DNA of 64,000 bases. Source: Parvibaculaceae bacterium. GTDB taxonomy: Bacteria; Pseudomonadota; Alphaproteobacteria; Parvibaculales; Parvibaculaceae. The notes under the pieces were generated by a model that was given only the letters and a program-made list of their open reading frames with translations, did no database searches and had not been told where the DNA came from. The position numbers and the translations under genes are program-made. Position 1 is the first letter of the stretch. Every line of letters begins with the position of its first letter. This document shows, in pieces, positions 58,185 to 64,000 of the stretch. The stretch spans positions 248,001 to 312,000 of the forward strand of contig JAPWJY010000008.1 of NCBI GenBank assembly GCA_028283765.1. The letters run 5' to 3'.

Positions 58185-59045
58185 ATGGATACCCAGCTAC
58201 TGGATACCGCCCAGAAAAATATCGATCTGTTGTTGCCGCTGGTCGTCAGTCAGGGCCTCAACCTGCTCGGGGCCGTTCTGATCGTCGTCATCGGCCTCTT
58301 TCTGGCAAGCTGGGTCGGCCGTCTGGTCGCCCGCGCCCTGTCGCGCGCGCCCAATGTGGACGAGATGCTCCAGGGCTTTTTCGCCTCCATCGCACGCTAC
58401 GCCATTCTGACCATCACCGGGCTCGCCGTTCTCTCCCAGTTCGGCATCCAGACCGCGAGCCTGCTGACCGTGATCGGCGCTGCCGGTCTCGCCGTCGGTC
58501 TCGCCCTGCAGGGCACGCTGTCGAATGTGGCCGCGGGCGTGATGCTGCTGATCTTCCGCCCGTTCCGGGTCGGCCATTATGTCGAGGTGGGGGCGCTTGC
58601 CGGTACGGTGAAGGAACTCACCTTGTTCTCCACCGAGCTTTCGACCGCCGACAATGTGCAGGTTCTGGTGCCCAACAGCATGGTCTGGGGCCAGCCGATC
58701 AAGAACTACAGCTTCTATCCTCTGCGCCGGGCCGATCTCCTCTTCACGATTGGCAACCGTGACGACATCGAGAAGGCAATGGCCATCATCTCGCAGGTCA
58801 TCGCTGCTGATTCCCGTTGCTATAAAGAGCCCGTAGCCCCGCTCGTTGCCGTCAATGCCGTGGGACAGGGCTCGATTGATCTGGTGGCGCAGGTCTGGAC
58901 CAGCAACGCCAATATCGGTCAGGTCAAATTCGATCTGATGAGGATCGTGAAAGAAAAATTCACGGATGCAGGGCTTGCCATTCCTAATCCGACGCAGACC
59001 ATCTATCTCAGGACGGTGGAAAACGGGACGGATAAACAGGCATGA
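58185..59045 (+). CDS. mscS: Small-conductance mechanosensitive channel, MscS family
   Basis: MscS-type channel of 286 residues, inner membrane. TM1-TM2 are hydrophobic helices in the first 90 residues; the pore-lining TM3 is LLTVIGAAGLAVGLALQGTLSNVAAGVMLLIF in two glycine-alanine faces, followed by the beta domain (PFRVGHYVEVG, VLVPNSMVWG) and a C-terminal alpha/beta part. ATG 58185 follows AGGGGAG; a GTG at 58176 is also in frame. Protects against hypo-osmotic shock. Overlaps the next gene by ATGA. Confidence 0.94.
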   Translation: MDTQLLDTAQKNIDLLLPLVVSQGLNLLGAVLIVVIGLFLASWVGRLVARALSRAPNVDEMLQGFFASIARYAILTITGLAVLSQFGIQTASLLTVIGAAGLAVGLALQGTLSNVAAGVMLLIFRPFRVGHYVEVGALAGTVKELTLFSTELSTADNVQVLVPNSMVWGQPIKNYSFYPLRRADLLFTIGNRDDIEKAMAIISQVIAADSRCYKEPVAPLVAVNAVGQGSIDLVAQVWTSNANIGQVKFDLMRIVKEKFTDAGLAIPNPTQTIYLRTVENGTDKQA

Positions 59046-59311
59046 ACAAATTCTTCGACGGGCCGGTTCTCCCCGCCTTGCTGCGGATCGTCATGGCCTG
59101 CATCGTCGTCGGCGTCATTCTCTCTGTGCTCGGCATCAATCCGATGTCCCTGTGGGACCAGCTTCTGGCGATGATCCGGCATGTCTGGGATATGGGATTC
59201 GGCGCGATCGACGGCATCTGGCGCCTGTTCGCCATGGGCGCCATCATCGTGATCCCGATCTGGCTGCTCAGCCGGCTGCTCGCCGTTCTGGGCGGGCGGC
59301 GCAAGGGCTGA
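59042..59311 (+). CDS. Small two-helix membrane protein (DUF6460-like)
   Basis: An 89-residue protein with two hydrophobic segments (IVMACIVVGVILSVLGI and LFAMGAIIVIPIWLLSRLLAVL) joined by WDQLLAMIRHVWDMGFGAIDGIW. Layout and the short amphipathic middle resemble the alphaproteobacterial family DUF6460, an assignment from memory. The start overlaps the mscS stop as ATGA, so the two proteins are co-translated and may work together; that is inference. Confidence 0.75.
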   Translation: MNKFFDGPVLPALLRIVMACIVVGVILSVLGINPMSLWDQLLAMIRHVWDMGFGAIDGIWRLFAMGAIIVIPIWLLSRLLAVLGGRRKG

Positions 59312-59459
59312 ACGGGCGCACCCCTGCGTCATGTTCCCGGATGGACAGCCCGAAGCGCGGCCCTGAACAGGCTCTGCATGGTCTGTGGCTGTGCGGCCTG
59401 TGTTTGTCCGCCTATCCTTCCTGTCAGCAAGTCCGCAAAGGGCGTTCAGGGAGGAAGAC

Positions 59460-60353
59460 ATGAGTTCTATGTTCAAAGATGGCCTGCTGGCCGGAAAGCG
59501 CATTCTGGTGACGGGCGGCGGTACCGGCCTCGGCAAGGAAATGGCCGGGGATTATCTGCGGCTCGGCGCAGAGCTGCATATCTGCGGACGGCGCAAGAGC
59601 GTGCTGGACGACACCGCCTCGGAACTGATGGACCGGCACGGCGGCAGCGTGAAGACCCACGCCGTGGATATTCGCGTCGCCGAGGCCGTCGATGAGATGA
59701 TCGGCGAGATCTGGGCGGGCAGCGGGCCGCTGACCGGTCTCGTCAACAATGCGGCGGGCAATTTCATCAGTCCGACCAAGGACCTTTCGGCCCGCGGGTT
59801 CGACGCCATCGCCAATATTGTTTTCCATGGCTCGTTCTATGTCACCCACGCTTGCGGCAGGCGCTGGATCGAGGGCGGGCTCAAGGGCAGCGTCATCTCG
59901 ATTCTGACCACCTGGATCTGGAACGGCGGCCCGTTCACCGTGCCGTCCGCCATGTCCAAGGCGGGCGTCAATATCATGACCAAATCGCTCGCCGCCGAAT
60001 GGGGGCGTTACGGCATCCGCCTCAACGCCATCGCGCCGGGGCCGTTCCCGACCAAGGGCGCGTGGGAGCGGCTCAATCCCGGGGCCAAAACCGACGGCAG
60101 CGACGGGGCGAGCGACGGTATCCCCATGGGCCGCAACGGCGAGATGGACGAACTGAAGAATCTGGCCACGTTCCTGATGTCCGACGGCTGCGACTATCTC
60201 ACGGGCCAGACCATCGCCATCGACGGCGGCTCCTATTCGGCGGGCGGGGGCAATTTCTCGCGCCTGTCGAAAATGTCGGAGGAGGAATGGAGCGGCATGC
60301 GCGAGATGATCCGCTCGGCCAATGACAAGGACAAGGCGCAACGCAGCGTCTGA
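59460..60353 (+). CDS. 2,4-dienoyl-CoA reductase-like SDR (mitochondrial DECR1 type)
   Basis: SDR reductase of 297 residues resembling eukaryotic DECR1 rather than bacterial FadH. ILVTGGGTGLGKEMAGDYL (NADP site), NNAAGNFISPT, then TVPSAMSKAGVNIMTKSLA, where Ser163 and Lys167 replace the YxxxK pair, as in DECR1. Continues NAIAPGPFPTKGAWERLNPG and TIAIDGGSYSAGGGNF, all DECR1 features. Would remove double bonds of unsaturated fatty acids during beta-oxidation, in line with the acyl-CoA dehydrogenases nearby. ATG 59460 follows AGGGAGGAAG. Confidence 0.9.
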   Translation: MSSMFKDGLLAGKRILVTGGGTGLGKEMAGDYLRLGAELHICGRRKSVLDDTASELMDRHGGSVKTHAVDIRVAEAVDEMIGEIWAGSGPLTGLVNNAAGNFISPTKDLSARGFDAIANIVFHGSFYVTHACGRRWIEGGLKGSVISILTTWIWNGGPFTVPSAMSKAGVNIMTKSLAAEWGRYGIRLNAIAPGPFPTKGAWERLNPGAKTDGSDGASDGIPMGRNGEMDELKNLATFLMSDGCDYLTGQTIAIDGGSYSAGGGNFSRLSKMSEEEWSGMREMIRSANDKDKAQRSV

Positions 60354-60375
60354 ACGCTCATAGTCCCCGGCGGGG

Positions 60376-60969
60376 TCAACTCGCCGGGGGCGTGTCTTCC
60401 GGATTGTTGGTGTTCCAGATGATCGCGGAAAGGCTCCAGCTTGCGGCCGCGGCGGGCGAGGGCATCCCGGTCTTCTTGTCCGCGCCCGTGCCCTTGAAAT
60501 AATAGACAAGCTGCGAGGCGCCGGGCGCCGGGCACATGATCAGCCCGGTTGACTGGCTATCGCCATAAGCTCCCATCTCGCTGGTATCGGCTTTGCAGGA
60601 CGGCATCTTGTTCTGGTAGATGCTGGCGAACGGCATCCCGATCTGGACGCCATCGGGGCCGACTGCGGTCTGGCCGACAACGACGACCGCGGAGATCCAC
60701 ATCTTGTTCTGGGTCGGGATGATGTTGAGCACCACGTCGTCGCCCGCCGCGACCAGAATCGCGATCTGCCCCTCCGAGTTCTGCCCCATGTTCACCTGAT
60801 AGCGCGGAAACGCCTTCTGGACGGCGAAGGGGCTGAAGGGGGTCTGCGCCCACAGATTGCCCACGCTGTTGTTCGAAACCTGAATGGGGTCGAGGGGACG
60901 CGGCGGCGTCTGGCAGGCGGCAAGCAGGCTGAGGCTTGCCGCGGCCAGAAGGGTCTTGAATAAGTTCAT
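60376..60969 (-). CDS. DUF1131 (YfeY-like) lipoprotein
   Basis: Lipoprotein with signal LLAAASLSLLAAC and lipobox Cys at about residue 18. The rest matches the YfeY/DUF1131 family: VGNLWAQTPFSPFAVQKAFP, VQIGMPFASIYQNKMPSC, GLIMCPAPGASQLVYYFKG and the ending SWSLSAIIWNTNN. YfeY in E. coli is sigma-E controlled, of unknown function; whether that applies here cannot be seen. ATG 60969 (MNLFKTL) is preferred over 60981. Confidence 0.85.
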   Translation of the reverse strand: MNLFKTLLAAASLSLLAACQTPPRPLDPIQVSNNSVGNLWAQTPFSPFAVQKAFPRYQVNMGQNSEGQIAILVAAGDDVVLNIIPTQNKMWISAVVVVGQTAVGPDGVQIGMPFASIYQNKMPSCKADTSEMGAYGDSQSTGLIMCPAPGASQLVYYFKGTGADKKTGMPSPAAAASWSLSAIIWNTNNPEDTPPAS

Positions 60970-60987
60970 TGCCGGTCCCATTCCGCT

Positions 60988-61965
60988 TCAATCCATGGTG
61001 ATGACGACCTTGCCGATCGCCTGCCTGTTTTGCAGCATCCGCATGGCGTCGACGGCGCGCTCCAGCGGAAATGTCGCACAGACATATGGGTCGATCTTGC
61101 CCTCGGCTGCAAGCCGGTCGATGGTTTCGATATTGGCCCGTCCCGCTTCGGGATCGCGCCGGCCATATTCGCCCGCCCGCACGCCGATCACCGAGAACCC
61201 CTTTATCAGGGGCATGTTGACCGGAATGCTGGGAATGCGTCCACTGGTGAAGCCGATCACCAGCAGCCGCCCGTTCCAGGCGATGCAGCGCACCGATTCG
61301 TCGAAAACGTCGCCGCCGACCGGATCATAGACGACATCCGCGCCGCGCCCGCCGGTCAGCGCCTTGACCTCCTCGCGAAAGCCCCGCGTCACGTTGAGCA
61401 CATGGTCGGCCCCGCGCGTCTTGACCACTTTCAGCTTTTCGTCCGACGCCGAGGTGGCGATGACGGTCGCCCCCATCAGCTTGCCCATCTCGACGGCGGC
61501 AAGCCCGACGCCTCCGCTGCTGCCATGGACAAGCAACGTCTCTCCCGCCTTGAGATTGCCCCGGAGCGCCAGCGCCACATAGGCGGTGAGGTAGGCGGCT
61601 GGATAGGCGGCGGCTTTCTCGAAGCTGAGGCCCGCCGGGATGGGCCGGCAGGCGGCGGCCTGCGCGTTCACTTCCTCCGCAAAGCCGCCGATCCGCAGGC
61701 CCGCGACCACGGCGTCGCCAACCTTGAGGTTCTCCACGCCCGCGCCCAGCGCCGTCACCACGCCTGCCCCTTCCATGCCGGGCGAGAAGGGCAGTTCCGG
61801 CTTGAACTGATATTTGCCCTGGATCATCAGGATATCGGGGAAGTTGATCGAGCAGGCGCGCAGCCGCAGCCGCACCTCGCCCGGACCCGGTGGTGGAAGC
61901 TCCACCTCGTCGAGGCTGATCGTCGAAATATCGTCGGACAGTGTGTGGACGCGCATGGCCCGCAT
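60988..61965 (-). CDS. NADPH:quinone oxidoreductase family protein (second copy)
   Basis: Medium-chain reductase of 325 residues with the QOR layout: CSINFPDILMIQGKYQF and LPFSPGMEGAGVV, then VHGSSGGVGLAAVEMGKLMG and TGGRGADVVYDPVGGD. Strikingly close in these blocks to the gene at 36986-37990, so the two are paralogues. ATG 61965 follows GAGGGAG. A dyad TATCGT-x7-ACGATA lies about 25 bases before the start. Upstream of the DUF1131 gene, with only about 18 bases between. Confidence 0.9.
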   Translation of the reverse strand: MRAMRVHTLSDDISTISLDEVELPPPGPGEVRLRLRACSINFPDILMIQGKYQFKPELPFSPGMEGAGVVTALGAGVENLKVGDAVVAGLRIGGFAEEVNAQAAACRPIPAGLSFEKAAAYPAAYLTAYVALALRGNLKAGETLLVHGSSGGVGLAAVEMGKLMGATVIATSASDEKLKVVKTRGADHVLNVTRGFREEVKALTGGRGADVVYDPVGGDVFDESVRCIAWNGRLLVIGFTSGRIPSIPVNMPLIKGFSVIGVRAGEYGRRDPEAGRANIETIDRLAAEGKIDPYVCATFPLERAVDAMRMLQNRQAIGKVVITMD

Positions 61966-61989
61966 GGGAATCTCCCTCATCTTTTTTAA

Positions 61990-62008
61990 TATCGTTGCGG
62001 GTACGATA
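61990..62008 (-). promoter_or_regulatory. Possible operator dyad upstream of a quinone reductase gene
   Basis: Arms TATCGT and ACGATA, seven bases apart, directly before the ribosome binding site; the position suits repression. Regulator unknown. Confidence 0.35.
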
Positions 62009-62043
62009 AAGGGAGGAGGATCGCCTGTCTGTAGCGGGCGGCC

Positions 62044-62661
62044 TCAGAATCCGGGGATCGAAATACCTAGCGCCTCCAGAATGGCGAGCACTCCCAGCGC
62101 GAAGAAGATCGCGGCGGCGATGGTGCGCACATACTGGAGCGGCAGCCGTTCCGCCGCGGCATGGCCGAGGAACACCACCGGCACATTGGCCAGCATCATG
62201 CCGAACGTGGTCGCAGATGCCACCAGCGCCAGATCATGAAAACGGGCGGCGAGCGCCATGGTGGCGATCTGGGTCTTGTCGCCGATCTCGACAATGAAGA
62301 AGGCGAAAGTCGTGGTCAGGAAGGGGCCAAAGCGGGAGAATTTGCCGATGGATTCATCGCTTTCCTTGTCGGGAATGAGCATCCACAGGCCGGTCGCGAT
62401 GAACGAGATACCAAGCAGCCAGGAGAGTGTCTTCGGCGTGAGCCAGCCCGAAATCTCGATCCCAAGCCAGGAGGCAAGCCCATGATTGACGATCGTGGCG
62501 ACGAAGATGCCTGCGATCACCGGCCATGGCCGCTTGAACTTCGTGGCGAGCAGCAGCGCCAGAAGCTGGGTGCGGTCGCCGATCTCGGCGATGGCGACGG
62601 CGCTGGTGCAGATCAGAAAGACTTCCATCGGGGTGAACTCGTCGACCGGGGCATAAACCAT
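62044..62661 (-). CDS. TMEM165/GDT1 family membrane protein, probable manganese exporter
   Basis: UPF0016 protein of 205 residues with six hydrophobic helices in two repeats. Both cation-binding motifs are present: IAEIGDRTQLLALLLA and FIVEIGDKTQIATMALA. Family members move Mn or Ca with protons; a yybP-ykoY riboswitch upstream points to Mn export here. ATG 62661 has an in-frame TGA just upstream, so the start is there or at ATG 62628 (MEVFLICTSA), where homologues usually begin. The 62661 start codon lies inside the riboswitch expression platform. Confidence 0.93.
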   Translation of the reverse strand: MVYAPVDEFTPMEVFLICTSAVAIAEIGDRTQLLALLLATKFKRPWPVIAGIFVATIVNHGLASWLGIEISGWLTPKTLSWLLGISFIATGLWMLIPDKESDESIGKFSRFGPFLTTTFAFFIVEIGDKTQIATMALAARFHDLALVASATTFGMMLANVPVVFLGHAAAERLPLQYVRTIAAAIFFALGVLAILEALGISIPGF

Positions 62662-62860
62662 GGCTCATGGCCGTTCCCCCCGGTCAGCGGGAACGGCAGA
62701 GCCAATGGTCTCGCCAGAACCGGAAATCGCTGGTGCAACGATCTTCCCGCCCGCGCGTGCCATGAAATCCGCTCCTGCGAGCGCCTCTCAAGCTTGTTGA
62801 CACGCGCCCCTCTCGACCCGCAAGACGGCGGGCGGAGGGCGACTACTCCCCAAAGGACGT
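62658..62860 (-). ncRNA. yybP-ykoY manganese riboswitch
   Basis: Leader of the GDT1-family gene. Conserved pieces occur in order on the minus strand: CTTTGGGGAGTAG (GGGGAGTAG at 62851-62843), CGTGTCAACA (GTCAAC at 62801-62796) and GGCGAGACCATT (near 62715-62704). The 3' end can form a hairpin, GGGAACGGC/GCCGTTCCC (62697-62689 with 62678-62670), extended by GAGCC/GGCTC and ATGG over the start codon at 62661. The GACCATTGGCTC strand is thus shared between aptamer and sequestering stem, which suggests translational control. Confidence 0.82.
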
Positions 62861-62908
62861 TTTCCGATTAGCACGGGAGGGGCTGGCCTCGCAAGGGCGG
62901 CCGTCCGC

Positions 62909-63580
62909 TCAGGCTTTATTCAGGGGCAGGGCCTTGTATCCCTGCAACACCATGGCCGTGGCGAATTCGGCGGCGGCCTGGGCGTCCGGCTTCTCCCGCA
63001 GGAACATGCGGTCGCCGAGTTCCATGGCGATGCCGACCACGGAGGCCATCAGGTAATCGGCGTCGACGGGCGGCAGATTGCCGTCCTTGATGTCTTCCTC
63101 GATATAGATCCGGATTTCCTCGAAAGTGGCGAGAACTTCAGCCGTATCCATCCGTACACGAATGGCTCCCGCATTGCGCCGCATCATTTCATAGGTGGTC
63201 CGGTCGTCCACCAGATAGCTGAAATAGGTGCGATAGGCGTTGCGGATAAAGTCCTCGAACGTGCGCGAACGGATCCGCTCGGCCTTGAGCCGGGGCCGGA
63301 TGCGCATGGCGCTGTAGTCGATCAGCGCCTCGAATACTTCTTCCTTGCTTTTGAAATAATTGTAGAAGGTGCCGGACGCGAGACCCGTGCCCCGTATGAT
63401 GTCGCGCACCGTGGTGCCGCCATAGCCCAGTTCGGCGAACACGATCCGGGCCGCCGAAAGGATGGCCTCGCGATTGTTGACCTTGGTCTGCTCGCGCTTG
63501 CCGAGCGGACGCCCGGCCTCTTTCCGGTCCACCGGCGCCTGGCCCGGCAACGGGGCGGGCTGCAACGTCGCATCGCTCAT
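62909..63580 (-). CDS. TetR/AcrR-family regulator
   Basis: A 223-residue TetR regulator: HTH REAILSAARIVFAELGYGG with TTVRDIIRGTGLASGTFYNYF, then a helical ligand domain. An unusual polar 35-residue N-terminal arm (GKREQTKVNN at its end) precedes the HTH. ATG 63580 follows GGAAGGGC; a GTG at 63595 is in frame. Divergent from a gene starting at 63943, its likeliest target. Ligand unknown. Confidence 0.9.
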   Translation of the reverse strand: MSDATLQPAPLPGQAPVDRKEAGRPLGKREQTKVNNREAILSAARIVFAELGYGGTTVRDIIRGTGLASGTFYNYFKSKEEVFEALIDYSAMRIRPRLKAERIRSRTFEDFIRNAYRTYFSYLVDDRTTYEMMRRNAGAIRVRMDTAEVLATFEEIRIYIEEDIKDGNLPPVDADYLMASVVGIAMELGDRMFLREKPDAQAAAEFATAMVLQGYKALPLNKA

Positions 63581-63942
63581 AGGTTGCCCTTCCACTTGTG
63601 CGCATATCCCATGGTCGCGAGCCGGTATCCTTCAGTCATCATCAAGGCCAGACAAACTACGCTGAAAACAGATCGACGGGGCACTCTACCATGGTCCGGC
63701 GCAACCGTGTAGCCCGGCGAAACCGGCCGTCTTGCCCGCCGTCCGTCCCGCTGTCCGCCCGGGCGGGACGCCTTGTCTCCTGCCGGGCCGGAAAAGGGGT
63801 CTATGTCTGATGACGGAATATTTCCGGGCTCCCATGGCTGCAATCCCGGCCCGGATATGTTGTGGAAGCGCTGTTGACGGCCCGCCATGATGACGCCTAC
63901 CGTTTGGGATGAATCCAGTCACAGCCTTACGTAGCGTTCCCC
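63581..63942. other. Intergenic region between divergent tetR and the last gene
   Basis: No reading frame with coding character and no RNA was recognised. It must contain the two divergent promoters; no clear dyad stood out. Confidence 0.45.
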
Positions 63943-64000
63943 ATGACCGACAATAAAGCCGCCGCCCGAAATCTTGCCCTGATGAGAATGAAAGAGGCGC
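63943..64000 (+). CDS. Start of an unidentified protein (cut by the window edge)
   Basis: ATG 63943 opens a frame reading MTDNKAAARNLALMRMKEA to the end of the window with typical high-GC codon use. Too little is visible for a family call. Divergent from tetR, so probably under its control. Confidence 0.5.
   Translation, partial: MTDNKAAARNLALMRMKEA

Noticed and set aside
62354-62668. Frame from ATG 62668 with the best-placed Shine-Dalgarno near the riboswitch
   Set aside because: It reads Arg/His-rich sequence out of frame with the conserved GDT1 motifs; it is a shadow of the exporter gene.
63925-63942. TTACGTAGCGTT-like sequence before the last gene considered as a second LiuR site
   Set aside because: Only one half resembles the dyad; the other half does not match.

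Overview
The window is a GC-rich stretch of chromosome from an alphaproteobacterium. The evidence is gene order: rpmH-rnpA-yidC-engB-argB-nucleotidase-dapD-dapE and rplU-rpmA-obgE-proBA-nadD-rsfS-rlmH-envC-like-ctpA-rppH are alphaproteobacterial arrangements, and so is mutY-DciA-DsbA. Phosphatidylcholine synthase, an IalB-family protein and a LiuR-type MerR regulator agree. The genus cannot be fixed from the sequence; a fatty-acid-degrading Hyphomicrobiales- or Emcibacter-like organism would fit. No phage, transposon, CRISPR array or plasmid gene was seen.

Layout. 1-2.4 kb: DsbA-like protein, DciA-like protein and a frameshifted mutY. 2.6-6.0 kb: a large autotransporter between mutY and tRNA-Arg(ACG), the most accessory-looking piece. 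6.2-13.8 kb: P1 peptidase, gamma-glutamyltransferase, a trehalose/glucose block (otsB-otsA-glk) and a disulfide-reductase-like flavoprotein lacking key catalytic residues. 13.9-21.2 kb: ribosome/RNase P/membrane insertion genes, then arginine and lysine (DAP) biosynthesis and tRNA-Ser(CGA). 21.5-23.5 kb: phosphatidylcholine synthase and an Old Yellow Enzyme homologue. 23.8-34 kb: L21/L27, ObgE, proline and NAD synthesis, RsfS, RlmH, an EnvC-like factor, CtpA and RppH.

34-48 kb: mixed metabolism: methyltransferase with divergent XRE regulator, serine hydrolase, quinone reductase, IalB protein, RlmN, DctA, an isomerase, an SDR, an amidotransferase, frameshifted ilvD, an extradiol dioxygenase and an alpha/beta hydrolase. 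48-53 kb: acyl-CoA catabolism, with two acyl-CoA dehydrogenases downstream of a LiuR-like MerR gene whose promoter carries a clear dyad operator. 53-58 kb: CAP lipoprotein, CcdA and the Lhr/PdeM DNA-damage pair. 58-64 kb: MscS channel, a DECR1-like 2,4-dienoyl-CoA reductase, a DUF1131 lipoprotein, a second quinone reductase, a GDT1-family manganese exporter under a yybP-ykoY manganese riboswitch, and a TetR regulator.

Most of the window is ordinary core genome. The points most worth a second look are the riboswitch whose 3' strand can pair over the start codon, the flavoprotein without its redox cysteine pair, the LiuR-type operator, and three places (mutY, ilvD, rsfS start) where short indels would restore normal genes. 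Those three may be real mutations or assembly errors.
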